Source: Mycolicibacterium litorale (GTDB lineage: Bacteria; Actinomycetota; Actinomycetes; Mycobacteriales; Mycobacteriaceae). Taken from it: a DNA stretch of 64,000 nucleotides. The first letter of the stretch is position 1; each line of letters opens with the position of its first letter. The stretch covers positions 248,001 through 312,000 of the forward strand of contig NZ_AP022586.1 in NCBI RefSeq assembly GCF_010731695.1. The letters are read 5' to 3'. The notes below the pieces were generated by a model that worked only from the letters and a program-made list of their open reading frames with translations, was not told the DNA's origin and did no database searches. The position numbers and the translations under genes were made by a program. Positions 17,499 to 26,726 of the stretch are shown here, in pieces.

Positions 17499-19057
17499 GT
17501 GGCCTCGGTGGCGCGCAGTCCCAGCGCGAGCACCAACCGGTCGTCGGGGTCGTCGAGCGAGGTGCCCAGCAACGTTTCGATGCGGCGAACCCGGTAGCGA
17601 ATGGTGTTGGGGTGCACGTGCAGTCGGCCGGCCACCGCGGAGATGTCGCCGAAGCCGTCGAGGTAGGCCTGCAGCGTCTCGGCGAGCAACGGGTCCCGTT
17701 CCCGCAGCGTCCGCACGCGTGGGTCGACGAGACTCGGCTGGGTGGCGACATGCGCGACGATCTCGTCGAGCAGCACCGTCGTGCGGGCATCGGCGAGCGA
17801 GGTGATCTGCCCGATGGCTCCGGGATGACGTGCGGCGCTGTCGAAGACGCGGTCGATCTCGACGCGCGCCGCCGCCGCGGCGGTCAAACCCGGTAGGGGA
17901 GCCGCGATCACCGCCCGTGACGTCAGCCCGGCCTCGCGCTGCAGGACGCCGACGACGCCGCGCACCCACGACGTGACCGACGTCGGTGCCCCGATCTTGG
18001 GCAGGAGCACGTAGACCCGGTCGGTGGTCGAGGCCACCTGCGCGTCGGCGCGAAACGCGGTGGCGCTCAGTGCGATCACGTCGGAGGGGGCTGCGCCGAA
18101 GCCGATGAGCGCGGCGCGGCTGTCGGGGTCGACGCCGAGGTCCCGTGCGATGGCGCCGACGTCGATGTCGCCGCTGTCGGCCAAGCCGAGCAGTTCGCGG
18201 GTCCGCACCGTGTGCGTGGACGGGGTGGCTGCCATCCTGTCGAGCACACGCGCGGCCAGCACCGCCCCGCCGCGCAGCACCTCCTCGGCGTCGTCGGCGA
18301 ACGGCGCCGAACCCTGCTGCAGCCAGATGGTGCCGGCGAACGTGGGCGTACGTCTGGTGCGCGACGGCAGGTGGATGCCGACGGCCATGCGGGGCCGCAG
18401 CCCGAGTTCGGGCCGCTCGGCCACCCGCACCACGTCCGCGCCGGAGCGCAACGCGTCGAAGATGCCCCACTGCCCGATCCACGCCAGGTGTTCGGGCGGG
18501 CCGGCGCGGCCGAGAATCGACAGGCGGCGCAGTTCGTCGGCCTCCTCGCTGGACGCCGAGTACGCGAGGACGTGTGATTGCGCGTCCTCGATGCTGACCA
18601 TGCCGCGGGCCCGGTCGGCGATCGACTGGGCCAGGCTGAACAGGTCGGTGCCGCCGGGCAGCGGTGGGTCGTCACGGTCTCCGCGGTGGTCGAAGAACTG
18701 GTTCGCCAGCCGGTACAGCCGTTCCCACCGCGCGTGCGGATCGACCGCCACGACCGCCGCGCCGCGCGCCACTGCGTGCCGCACCAAGTCCGGCGACGGC
18801 TCCTTGACGAACACGGCCACCGGCGGCCGGGGCTGCGCGGCCAGCCAGCGCACCGCCGCCTCGGCCGGCACACCGAGGAGGAAGAACAGGTCCGCATTCC
18901 CGGCCGACGGCGCGATTCCGAGGCGGACGTCGTCGGCGTCGACCAGCGCCACGGAGGCAACCGGCAGGTCGAGACCCCGCGGCGCCTGCTGCAGCGTCAC
19001 CATCGTGCGGTCCAGGGCCAACAGCAGCTCGCCGAGCCGGATGCGGGCGGCGCGCAT
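17399..19057 (-). CDS. pruC: PucR-family proline-utilisation regulator
   Basis: A 552-residue transcription regulator divergent from pruA, matching Rv1186c in place and type. The C-terminal PucR helix-turn-helix is at about 455-515 (TLQAYLDGFGDISAVAGRLH, then HPNTIRYRVRRIETLLGT). A central sensory region carries SYSASSEEADELRRLS-like sequence. It probably controls pruAB in response to proline or its products. The final 35 residues are Ser/Pro/Arg-rich and antisense to the acyl-CoA dehydrogenase, which suggests a lost ancestral stop. A TACTAT -10 box (19066-19071) 8 nt before ATG 19057 suggests a leaderless mRNA. The symbol is from memory of the M. tuberculosis gene. Confidence 0.9.
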   Translation of the reverse strand: MRAARIRLGELLLALDRTMVTLQQAPRGLDLPVASVALVDADDVRLGIAPSAGNADLFFLLGVPAEAAVRWLAAQPRPPVAVFVKEPSPDLVRHAVARGAAVVAVDPHARWERLYRLANQFFDHRGDRDDPPLPGGTDLFSLAQSIADRARGMVSIEDAQSHVLAYSASSEEADELRRLSILGRAGPPEHLAWIGQWGIFDALRSGADVVRVAERPELGLRPRMAVGIHLPSRTRRTPTFAGTIWLQQGSAPFADDAEEVLRGGAVLAARVLDRMAATPSTHTVRTRELLGLADSGDIDVGAIARDLGVDPDSRAALIGFGAAPSDVIALSATAFRADAQVASTTDRVYVLLPKIGAPTSVTSWVRGVVGVLQREAGLTSRAVIAAPLPGLTAAAAARVEIDRVFDSAARHPGAIGQITSLADARTTVLLDEIVAHVATQPSLVDPRVRTLRERDPLLAETLQAYLDGFGDISAVAGRLHVHPNTIRYRVRRIETLLGTSLDDPDDRLVLALGLRATEATQPVKAPSTNSSNRSSASSPSSSIPRSGPRSAR

Positions 19058-19065
19058 ATTGTCCG

Positions 19066-19071
19066 ATAGTA
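19066..19071 (-). promoter_or_regulatory. -10 box of pruC
   Basis: The minus strand reads TACTAT, 8 nt before the ATG at 19057, with no ribosome-binding site between them. Confidence 0.45.
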
Positions 19072-19090
19072 ACGACGACGCCCCGCTTCT

Positions 19091-19106
19091 TTGGCCGATC
19101 GGCTAA
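19091..19106. promoter_or_regulatory. Palindrome in the pruC/pruA divergent region
   Basis: TTGGCCGATCGGCTAA pairs at seven of eight positions around its centre. It lies midway in the 83-bp gap, about 35 bp before pruA, and is a natural candidate for the PruC operator. Confidence 0.45.
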
Positions 19107-19140
19107 GTGACGCAGGTCTCGTCTCGGGGATTCTTGACTC

Positions 19141-20769
19141 ATGGACGCGATCACCGACGTACCCCTGCCGGCCAACGAGCCGGTGTTCGACTACGCCCCC
19201 GGCTCGGGTGAACGCACCCGGCTCACCGACGCACTGGCGGAGCTGGCCGCGACGCCACTGGACCTGCCCCACGTCATCGGCGGACGGCACCGCATGGGCG
19301 ACGGCGAACGCATCGACGTCGTCCAGCCGCACCGGCACGCCGCCCGGTTGGGCACGATGACCAACGCGTCGCACGACGACGCCCGTGCCGCCGTCGACGC
19401 CGCGCTCGCCGCGAAGCCGGCGTGGGAGGCGACGCCGTTCGACGAGCGCGCCGCGGTGTTCCTGCGGGCCGCCGATCTGCTCGCCGGGCCGTGGCGGGAG
19501 AAATTGGTGGCGGCCACGATGCTCGGACAGTCGAAATCGGCGTACCAGGCGGAGATCGACGCTTCGTGCGAGCTGATCGACTTCTGGCGGTTCAACGTCG
19601 CGTTCGCCCGGCAGATCCTCACCCAGCAGCCGGTGAGCACCCGCGGGGTGTGGAACCGCACGGACTACCGGCCGCTCGAGGGGTTCGTCTACGCGATCAC
19701 CCCGTTCAACTTCACCGCGATCGCCGGCAACCTGCCGACGGCGCCGGCGCTGATGGGCAACACCGTCGTGTGGAAGCCGTCGCCGACGCAGACGTTCGCG
19801 GCGTATTTGACGATGCAGTTGCTCGAGGCCGCCGGTCTGCCCGAAGGGGTGATCAACATGGTGACCGGTGACGGCAAGGCGGTGTCGGACGTGGTGCTGC
19901 CCGATCCGCGGTTGGCCGGTATTCACTTCACGGGGTCGACGGCGACGTTCCAGCATCTGTGGCGTGAGGTCGGCGCGAACATCGAGCGCTACAACGGCTA
20001 TCCCCGCCTGGTCGGGGAGACCGGCGGCAAGGACTTCGTCGTCGCCCACACGAGCGCGCAGCCGGATGTGTTGCGGACGGCGCTGATCCGCGGTGCGTTC
20101 GACTACCAGGGCCAGAAGTGCTCGGCGGCGTCGCGGGCGTTCGTCCCGCGGTCGGTGTGGCAGCGGATGGGCGACGACTTCCTCGGAGCCACCGAGGCGG
20201 TGCGCTACGGCGATGTCACCGATCTGTCCAACTTCGGCGGCGCGCTGATCGACGAGCGGTCGTTCGCCAAGAACGTCGCGGCCGTCGAGCGGGCGAAGAG
20301 CGCCCCGTCGGTGACGGTGGCGGCCGGTGGCGAATATGACGACAGCGAGGGGTATTTCGTGCGACCCACAGTGCTGCTGTCCGACGATCCGTCCGACGAG
20401 TCGTTCTGCACCGAGTATTTCGGACCGATCCTGTCGGTACACGTCTACCCCGACGACGACTACGAACGCATCCTCGGCGTCGTCGACACCGGTGCAAAGT
20501 ACGCACTGACGGGTGCGGTGATCGCGGACGACCGCGGCGCCGTGCTCGCCGCGCAGCAGCGGCTGCGGCACACCGCGGGCAACTTCTACGTCAACGACAA
20601 ACCGACCGGAGCGGTGGTGGGTCAGCAGCCGTTCGGCGGGTCGCGCGCGTCGGGCACCAATGACAAGGCCGGCTCGCCGCAGAACCTGTTGCGGTGGACC
20701 TCGGCACGGTCGATCAAGGAGAACTTCGTGCCGCCGACCGATCACCACTACCCGCACATGGGGGTGTGA
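19141..20769 (+). CDS. pruA: 1-pyrroline-5-carboxylate dehydrogenase PruA
   Basis: This NAD-dependent aldehyde dehydrogenase oxidises glutamate semialdehyde (from P5C) to glutamate, the second step of proline breakdown. The 542 residues are full length. The catalytic Cys is in GQKCSAASRA (near 324), the general-base Glu region in LVGETGGKDF (near 294), and the cofactor region around ITPFNFTAI (about 189-197). pruB follows after 3 bp, so the two are co-transcribed. Expression is probably set by PruC from the divergent region. Confidence 0.97.
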   Translation: MDAITDVPLPANEPVFDYAPGSGERTRLTDALAELAATPLDLPHVIGGRHRMGDGERIDVVQPHRHAARLGTMTNASHDDARAAVDAALAAKPAWEATPFDERAAVFLRAADLLAGPWREKLVAATMLGQSKSAYQAEIDASCELIDFWRFNVAFARQILTQQPVSTRGVWNRTDYRPLEGFVYAITPFNFTAIAGNLPTAPALMGNTVVWKPSPTQTFAAYLTMQLLEAAGLPEGVINMVTGDGKAVSDVVLPDPRLAGIHFTGSTATFQHLWREVGANIERYNGYPRLVGETGGKDFVVAHTSAQPDVLRTALIRGAFDYQGQKCSAASRAFVPRSVWQRMGDDFLGATEAVRYGDVTDLSNFGGALIDERSFAKNVAAVERAKSAPSVTVAAGGEYDDSEGYFVRPTVLLSDDPSDESFCTEYFGPILSVHVYPDDDYERILGVVDTGAKYALTGAVIADDRGAVLAAQQRLRHTAGNFYVNDKPTGAVVGQQPFGGSRASGTNDKAGSPQNLLRWTSARSIKENFVPPTDHHYPHMGV

Positions 20770-20772
20770 ACG

Positions 20773-21729
20773 ATGGGTGCCTTCCAGCGCATCGCGCGGC
20801 CGGCGATCCTGGCCGCCGCTCGCTCGGACTCGCTGCGCCGCACCGCGGAACGGCTGCCGGTCACGCGGGGGGTGGTGCACCGGTTCGTGCCCGGTGACAG
20901 TGTCGACGAGGCGTCGTACTGCGTTGCCGGGCTGCGCAATTCCGGGCGGCTGGTCAGCGTGGACTACCTCGGCGAGGACGTCACGGACGCGGACACGGCG
21001 AATACGACGGTCGAGGCGTACGTGAAACTGCTGGATGCGCTGGGCCGGCGCGACGAACCGGTCGGCGGGGTGCGTCCGCTGGAGGTGTCGGTGAAGCTGT
21101 CGGCGCTGGGGCAGGCACTGCCCCGCGACGGGGAGAAGATCGCGTTGGAGAACGCGCACACCGTCTGCGCGCACGCACAACGCGTCGGGGTGTGGGTGAC
21201 CGTCGATGCCGAGGACCACACGACCACCGATTCGACCCTGTCGATCGTGCGGGAACTTCGGGCGGAGTTCGACTGGCTGGGCACGGTGCTGCAGGCGTAT
21301 CTGCGTCGCACGGCCGCGGACTGCGAGGAGTTCGCGGCTTCGGGTGCGCGGATTCGCTTGTGCAAGGGCGCGTATGACGAGCCGAGGTCGGTGGCGTTCC
21401 GGGAAGCCGACGCGGTCACCGACTCGTACCTGCGGTGCCTGGAGACGCTGATGGCTGGGCGCGGCTATCCGATGGTGGCGTCACACGACCCGGTGGTGAT
21501 CGACGCTGTGCCCGCGCTGGCGTCGGCGCACGGTCGGGGTCCCGGCGACTTCGAGTATCAAATGCTCTACGGCATCCGGGATCCGGAACAGCAACGCCTC
21601 GCCGATGCGGGAAACGCGGTCCGGGTCTATGTTCCGTTCGGCACGCAGTGGTACGGCTACTTCGTGCGGCGACTGGCGGAGCGGCCGGCCAACATGGCGT
21701 TCTTCCTCAGGGCGTTGGCAAGTCGCTGA
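20773..21729 (+). CDS. pruB: Proline dehydrogenase PruB
   Basis: An FAD-dependent monofunctional proline dehydrogenase of 318 residues that turns proline into 1-pyrroline-5-carboxylate and passes electrons to the respiratory chain. Family hallmarks are VSVKLSALG near 98, RLCKGAYDEP near 194, and the C-terminal YGIRDPEQQRL ... YVPFGTQWYGYFVRRLAERP. It starts 3 bp after pruA and is probably translationally coupled. Confidence 0.96.
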   Translation: MGAFQRIARPAILAAARSDSLRRTAERLPVTRGVVHRFVPGDSVDEASYCVAGLRNSGRLVSVDYLGEDVTDADTANTTVEAYVKLLDALGRRDEPVGGVRPLEVSVKLSALGQALPRDGEKIALENAHTVCAHAQRVGVWVTVDAEDHTTTDSTLSIVRELRAEFDWLGTVLQAYLRRTAADCEEFAASGARIRLCKGAYDEPRSVAFREADAVTDSYLRCLETLMAGRGYPMVASHDPVVIDAVPALASAHGRGPGDFEYQMLYGIRDPEQQRLADAGNAVRVYVPFGTQWYGYFVRRLAERPANMAFFLRALASR

Positions 21730-21830
21730 ACGGTCTGCGATGATCATGATCGGCGCCGTGTCTGGCCGCACCTGTCTTGGGTTCGGGGGAACGCGGCGGA
21801 ACCGGTCAGTCACGGGCGCCGCCAGGTGGG

Positions 21831-22388
21831 TCACCACACGGGGTGCGCTGCGACCGCCATGGTGACGTTGCCGTTGCAGGGGCCACCGAGGATGTCGGTC
21901 CGCCAACTGCCTTCCAGTGAGCCGTCGCGCTGCGGAACGTAGTAGACGAAGCTGCGCGCGGGGGTCCAGACTTTCGGAGCGCCGGGGCCCATGTAGCAGT
22001 CCCACTGCCAGTCGTAGGACTGCGTCCAGCGGGCGCCGTCCCAGGTGTATCGCAGGGGCTGGGGGACGGTGGGGTTCGTCGAGCGGGGGCCGCTGACCAC
22101 GGTGGCGATGCAGACACCGCTGACGCAGTCGGTCTTGAAGACATACTGGCCGGTGAAGTCGGCTTCGGGCTGCTGGGCGGCCGGGCTGGTGCCTGCCTTC
22201 TGCGAGGCGTAGCTGACCACGGAGAACCGGCCCGTCCAGATCTGTCCCACGGGTGCGGCGGATGCGGTGTCCATCGGGCGGATGAGGGTTCCGGCCATGG
22301 CGACCAACACGACCGTTGCGGTCGACAACGCCACTAACGCTCGACGGGTAGCCATCGCCTTCCTCGCACTCTTCAGGACACTTTTCAT
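21831..22388 (-). CDS. Small secreted mycobacterial protein
   Basis: A 185-residue protein with a basic N-terminus, a hydrophobic signal segment (about 17-38) and an AXA-type cleavage region (SAAP near 43-46). The mature part is beta-rich, with two Cys pairs (CVSGVC; CYMGP...GGPC) and many Trp/Tyr. It resembles the small conserved secreted proteins common in mycobacteria, but I cannot name a characterised relative. ATG 22355 has a better ribosome site (GAGGAAGG) and may be the true start; both starts keep the signal peptide. Confidence 0.8.
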   Translation of the reverse strand: MKSVLKSARKAMATRRALVALSTATVVLVAMAGTLIRPMDTASAAPVGQIWTGRFSVVSYASQKAGTSPAAQQPEADFTGQYVFKTDCVSGVCIATVVSGPRSTNPTVPQPLRYTWDGARWTQSYDWQWDCYMGPGAPKVWTPARSFVYYVPQRDGSLEGSWRTDILGGPCNGNVTMAVAAHPVW

Positions 22389-22471
22389 GCCGGAAGCGCC
22401 AGCGTAGCAGCGGTTTTCAGCGGCCGAGTCCGACGTTATGCGAAATTGTCGATCTTGTTACCGCCCGCGGG

Positions 22472-22864
22472 TCACGTCATGCAGAAGGAGTGGTGTTCAT
22501 GGGTGATGAGCCACTCCCCGTCCTGGCGGTGTAGGCCGAAGGTCATCCGCAGCCGATTGTCGGGATCGGTTTCGAACATCTCCTTGGGGCCGCACCGCAG
22601 CAGACCGTAGGCGAAAGCGACGTCGGTGCCCGCAGTAACGTGGAGTTCGACGAGTTCGAATATGGCGCCACTGCGGAGGAAGTCGAAGAACGGGGGCCAC
22701 GTGTCGCGGTATGCGTCGATTCCGCGCACACCGGCATGGGGCGGCGGCACGTCGAACTGCACGATGTCGGAGTCGTGATGGGCCAGCACACCGTCGATGT
22801 CACACGCTGCCACGGCGTCGATCCAGTCGGTGATCAGCTGCCGGACGATCGTTTCGTTGTTCAC
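22472..22864 (-). CDS. SnoaL-like / NTF2-fold protein
   Basis: A 130-residue single-domain protein with NTF2-like features: N-terminal helix (VRQLITDWIDAVAACDIDGVL), HHDSDIVQFDVPPP, and terminal LHRQDGEWLITHEHHSF. Members include ketosteroid-isomerase-like enzymes and many of unknown function, so no substrate can be given. GTG 22864 is the start; no operon partner is evident. Confidence 0.85.
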   Translation of the reverse strand: MNNETIVRQLITDWIDAVAACDIDGVLAHHDSDIVQFDVPPPHAGVRGIDAYRDTWPPFFDFLRSGAIFELVELHVTAGTDVAFAYGLLRCGPKEMFETDPDNRLRMTFGLHRQDGEWLITHEHHSFCMT

Positions 22865-22907
22865 ACCGGTGCAGACCCGGCCGCTTCGTGAAAGTCATCG
22901 CCGCGCC

Positions 22908-24647
22908 TCAGAACGGGGGTGGTTTGGTGCGTTCGGCGACGAAGTCGTCGTTGAGTCGGCGTTCGGCGTCGATGCGGTAGCGGCGGTCTTGGGCGCGGGT
23001 GCGGCGGCGTTTGGGCATCATGAGGCCGCGGTTCTTCGCGGCGTCTGCGGTCTTCCCTTTCCGGGCTGCTGCGGTAGGGGTGCACAGGGTCGGGAACAGC
23101 AGCGCACTACCCGGGTGGGTGATGTGGGTCTGCCCGCTCGGTGAGGTCCAGATGACGGTGCCGTCGGCCAATTGTCTGTCCCGCCAACCGGTTTGGCCGG
23201 TCCAGAAAGTCTTGAGCAGGTGGTGTTTTCGGCAGAGGCATTTGAGGTTGGACGCGTTCGTGGGCCCGGTGGGGTAGGGCACGGTGTGGTCGATGTCGCA
23301 GAGGGTTGCGGGTTTGTCGCAGCCGGGGAAGCGGCAGGTCAGGTCGCGGCAGCGCACGAAGTCCTGCAGCGCGATCGAGGGCCGGTAGTGGGGTTCGGGT
23401 GGGGTGTCGCCGGGGTGGCGGAGTTGGCGGATCTTCGCGCGGTTGAGGAATGCGGGCAGCACCACCGGGCTGAGCACCCCGCCGCCGATGACGAACGCCG
23501 GCGCGGGGGTGGGCTTCGGGGCGGGCTGCGGGTCGGCCGGGGGTTCCTCTGACGCGTCACTAGTGGTGTGCGGGTTCGTGTGGTCGTCGACCGGCTGGCA
23601 CTGGGCCGGTGAATCAGTCCTCGGCGGGGTTCCGGCGTTCACCGGCGCGGGCGACTGCGCGTCGTTGTCTGAGCTGTCCACGGATTCACTGTGCGCAGCG
23701 ACTTCGTCGCCCGCTGGGGCCGGCGACGCTTCACTGGGTTCGGCATCGGTGTCCGACTCCGCAATAGGGTCGTCCTCAACAGGGGCTGTGGTGGCCGCAC
23801 CCTCACCCGTCTGGGCCTGATCGAGTGCGTCGTGGGTGGTGATGAGGTGGATGATGACGTTGGGGGTGGGGCGGTCGGCGGTGGCGGTGGGGCAGTGGGG
23901 GTTGTCGCATTCGCAGCGCAGTGGGTTTCCGGTGGCGACTGCGGCGAAGGCGTCGTTGCGGCGTTCGCGCATGGTGCGGGGGTCGTCGGGGCAGACGGTG
24001 TGGGCCATGGCCTCGACGCGTTGTTCGAATGCGACGCCGTCGGGGGCGTACATGCGGGCCCAGAGGGTCATGTAGCCGGCGTCGTCGGCGGTGTCGCCGA
24101 ATTCGATGTCGCGGTGTTGGTCGGCGGTTGTGGTGCGGCGCAGCGCTGCGGGGTCGTGGGTCTCGACGATCGCGTCGATGGCGGCTTTGGTCTTTTTGGC
24201 TGATGTGGGGCCCCAGGACAGTAGTTGCTCGGCTAGGGCGGTGTCGACGGCGGCCAGCGTGTCGGGGTCGGTGATCAGGGTGGTGCGGCAGACGACCGCG
24301 CGCACGAGCAGGTCGCTGAGGAGTCCGCGGGCGAACAGTGCGGCGACTTTGGGGAGTCGGTCGCGCAGGGCGACGGCGCGGTGGGTTTGGAACAGGGCCA
24401 GGGAGTCGGTGATGTTGTGGGCGGCGGCCAGTTCGCTGACCACGCTGGTTTCGGGGTCGACGAACCACAGGTTGCGGTCGAGGGCGTCGTCGAGGCCGGT
24501 GCGGCGGCGGAACACCTCGGCCATGGCGGCGAGTTTGCGGGCGGCGGCGGCGGATTCGACGCGGCTCCACCCGGCGGAGGCGGTGATGAGTTCGGCGTCG
24601 CTGAGCGCGGCGAGGTCACCGATCTCGGGGAGCGAACCATCGAACAT
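22908..24647 (-). CDS. 13E12-repeat / DUF222 HNH endonuclease-like protein
   Basis: A 579-residue protein starting MFDGSLPEI at ATG 24647; the frame is open upstream but the family begins here. The N-terminal half is the DUF222 (13E12) domain. The C-terminal part has an HNH nuclease motif with Zn-binding Cys (CRFPGCDKPATLCDIDHTVPY, LKCLCRKHH). Between them (about 275-395) is a Pro/Ser/Asp/Glu-rich low-complexity linker. The family is multicopy and mobile-looking in mycobacteria, of unknown cellular role. No flanking repeats or tRNA were seen. Confidence 0.92.
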   Translation of the reverse strand: MFDGSLPEIGDLAALSDAELITASAGWSRVESAAAARKLAAMAEVFRRRTGLDDALDRNLWFVDPETSVVSELAAAHNITDSLALFQTHRAVALRDRLPKVAALFARGLLSDLLVRAVVCRTTLITDPDTLAAVDTALAEQLLSWGPTSAKKTKAAIDAIVETHDPAALRRTTTADQHRDIEFGDTADDAGYMTLWARMYAPDGVAFEQRVEAMAHTVCPDDPRTMRERRNDAFAAVATGNPLRCECDNPHCPTATADRPTPNVIIHLITTHDALDQAQTGEGAATTAPVEDDPIAESDTDAEPSEASPAPAGDEVAAHSESVDSSDNDAQSPAPVNAGTPPRTDSPAQCQPVDDHTNPHTTSDASEEPPADPQPAPKPTPAPAFVIGGGVLSPVVLPAFLNRAKIRQLRHPGDTPPEPHYRPSIALQDFVRCRDLTCRFPGCDKPATLCDIDHTVPYPTGPTNASNLKCLCRKHHLLKTFWTGQTGWRDRQLADGTVIWTSPSGQTHITHPGSALLFPTLCTPTAAARKGKTADAAKNRGLMMPKRRRTRAQDRRYRIDAERRLNDDFVAERTKPPPF

Positions 24648-24733
24648 GGTTTCGATTCTGGCACGCCCGACCGACACCAGCCACGCCAAAACAACGACCC
24701 TGTGGACAAAAACCCCGCTGTGGACAACCGCCG

Positions 24734-25279
24734 TCAGCCGTGCGTGCGCTCCCACAGCAGCAGCATCCCGTAGGCCGCGATGCTCTGCGCATCGGTGATC
24801 TCGCCGTCGGTGATCATCCGCTCGAACTCCGCGCGCGTGAACCAGGCGCTGCGCATGTCCTGCTCTTCATGCTCGCGCTCATGCGGGCCCTCGGTCAGGT
24901 CGGTGGCGAGGAAAACCCACCCGCGCTGGCTGCTCATCCCGGGCGCTACGTCGAGCAGTCCCAGCCGGGTGACGGTGCCGGCACGCAACCCGGTCTCCTC
25001 GCGCAGTTCGCGCGCGGCCAGGTCGAGAGGCGCCATATCGGCCCGCCCCGGCGCGGTGCCCTGCGGAAACTCCCAGCGGCGCAACCCCAGTGGATAGCGA
25101 TACTGCTCCACCAGCTTCAGCCGGTCGCCGTCGCAGGCGATCACCAGCGCATAGTTCGGCTTGTCGACCACGGCATAGATCCCGTCGCTGCCGTCGGGTC
25201 GCAGGATGTCGTCCTCGCGCAACGTCAGCCAGTCGTTCCGGTACATCTCGCGCGACGCCACACATCGGATCGATTCCAC
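24734..25279 (-). CDS. Nudix hydrolase
   Basis: A 181-residue Nudix protein, similar to ADP-ribose pyrophosphatases. The Nudix box reads G-x-A-P-G ... RELREETGL near 90-100; the REUxEExGU core is intact but the upstream Glu is not obvious. GTG 25279 gives a natural N-terminus (VESIRCVASREMYRND); the frame is open further upstream, antisense to the acyl-CoA ligase, but that extension is not family-like. It is divergent from the ligase gene with a 43-bp gap. Confidence 0.9.
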   Translation of the reverse strand: MESIRCVASREMYRNDWLTLREDDILRPDGSDGIYAVVDKPNYALVIACDGDRLKLVEQYRYPLGLRRWEFPQGTAPGRADMAPLDLAARELREETGLRAGTVTRLGLLDVAPGMSSQRGWVFLATDLTEGPHEREHEEQDMRSAWFTRAEFERMITDGEITDAQSIAAYGMLLLWERTHG

Positions 25280-25322
25280 GCGCCCAGTATCGCCGAGGGC
25301 GATGACGAGTAGCCTCGTCGGC

Positions 25323-26726
25323 GTGTTGCTGACCTCGCTGAACCCTGCCGCGGTCGCCGGCGGCGCCGACATCTCCGACGCCGTCACGATCGGGGAGACA
25401 GTGCTCAGCCGCAGCGATCTCGTCGGCGCCGCGACGTCGGTGGCCGAGCGTGTCGGTGGGGCGCGTCGGGTTGCGGTCCTCGCCACACCCACGCCCGCGA
25501 CGGTGCTGGCCATCACCGGCTGCCTGATCGCCGGTGTGCCCGTCGTCCCCGTCCCCGCCGACGTCGGTGTGGCCGAACGCCGCCACATCCTCGCCGACTC
25601 GGGCGCTCAGGCCTGGCTGGGTGAGAAGCCGGAGGACGCCGACCTTCCACACATCCCGGTCCGGCTTCACGCCCGGTCCTGGCACCGCTACGCCGAACCG
25701 CATCCGGACTCGGCCGCCCTGGTCATCTACACCTCGGGTACCACCGGGCCGCCCAAGGGCGTGGTGATCAGCCGCCGCGCGATCGCCGCGGACCTCGACG
25801 CGCTGGCCGAAGCGTGGCAGTGGACCGCCGACGACACGCTGGTCCACGGTCTGCCGCTCTACCACGTGCACGGGCTGGTGCTCGGACTGCTGGGTTCGCT
25901 GCGCACCGGTAGCCGGTTCATCCACACCGGCCGTCCCACCCCCGAGGCCTACGCGCAGGCCGGCGGCACGCTGTACTTCGGGGTGCCGACGGTGTGGTCC
26001 CGTATCGCCGCCGACGAAAACGCCGCGCGCGCACTGAGTTCGGCGCGTCTGCTGGTGTCGGGCAGTGCGCCGCTGCCCATTCCGGTGTTCGACCGGGTCT
26101 CCGCGCTGACCGGTCACCAGCCGGTTGAGCGATACGGCAGCACCGAATCGCTGATCACCCTGAGCACCCGCGCCGACGGTGAACGCCGGCCCGGCTGGGT
26201 CGGTCTGCCGGTGCCCGGTGTCGAGACGCGACTCGTCGACGACGACGGCGCACCGGCCGCCCAGGACGGGGAAACCATTGCCCGCCTCGAGGTTCGCGGC
26301 CCGATGCTGTTCGACGGCTACCTCAACCGGCCGGACGCGACCGCCGACGTGCTCAGGGCGGACGGCTGGTACCGCACCGGCGACGTCGCGGTCGTCGACC
26401 GTGACGGTATGCACCGCATCGTCGGACGCGAATCGGTCGACCTGATCAAGACGGGCGGGTTCCGGGTCGGGGCGGGGGAGATCGAGACCGTCCTGCTCGG
26501 ACACGACGGAGTCGACGAGGCCGCGGTGGTCGGGGTGCCCGACGACGACCTCGGTCAGCGCATCGTCGCGTTCGTGGTCGGCGACGCCGCCCCCGAGATA
26601 CTGATCGGCTATGTGGCCGAACAGCTTTCGGTGCACAAGCGGCCGCGCGAAGTGCGCATCGTCGACAGCCTGCCACGCAATGCGATGGGTAAGGTGCTCA
26701 AGAAGGAGCTGACTCGATGGGTGTGA
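25323..26726 (+). CDS. fadD36: Fatty-acid-CoA ligase, FadD36-like
   Basis: A 467-residue ANL-superfamily adenylate-forming enzyme that makes an acyl-CoA from acid, ATP and CoA. The AMP/phosphate loop is VIYTSGTTGPPKG (about 138-150), with later motifs YGSTESL, YRTGDVAVVD and the Lys-containing C-terminal PRNAMGKVLKK. Sequence closely follows Rv1193 (fadD36) as I recall. GTG 25323 matches the family start. The downstream VOC gene overlaps by 10 bp, so they are co-transcribed. Acid substrate unknown. Confidence 0.92.
   Translation: MLLTSLNPAAVAGGADISDAVTIGETVLSRSDLVGAATSVAERVGGARRVAVLATPTPATVLAITGCLIAGVPVVPVPADVGVAERRHILADSGAQAWLGEKPEDADLPHIPVRLHARSWHRYAEPHPDSAALVIYTSGTTGPPKGVVISRRAIAADLDALAEAWQWTADDTLVHGLPLYHVHGLVLGLLGSLRTGSRFIHTGRPTPEAYAQAGGTLYFGVPTVWSRIAADENAARALSSARLLVSGSAPLPIPVFDRVSALTGHQPVERYGSTESLITLSTRADGERRPGWVGLPVPGVETRLVDDDGAPAAQDGETIARLEVRGPMLFDGYLNRPDATADVLRADGWYRTGDVAVVDRDGMHRIVGRESVDLIKTGGFRVGAGEIETVLLGHDGVDEAAVVGVPDDDLGQRIVAFVVGDAAPEILIGYVAEQLSVHKRPREVRIVDSLPRNAMGKVLKKELTRWV

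Noticed and set aside
18997..21219. 740-codon minus-strand frame opposite pruA and pruB
   Set aside because: Low-complexity Arg/His-rich translation typical of antisense frames; pruA and pruB are full-length enzymes.
22908..24647. Insertion sequence or intein
   Set aside because: The protein is of the 13E12 HNH family, but I found no inverted repeats, target duplication or transposase motif.
24879..26636. 585-codon minus-strand frame through the acyl-CoA ligase
   Set aside because: Antisense to a complete ANL enzyme, with no family features.
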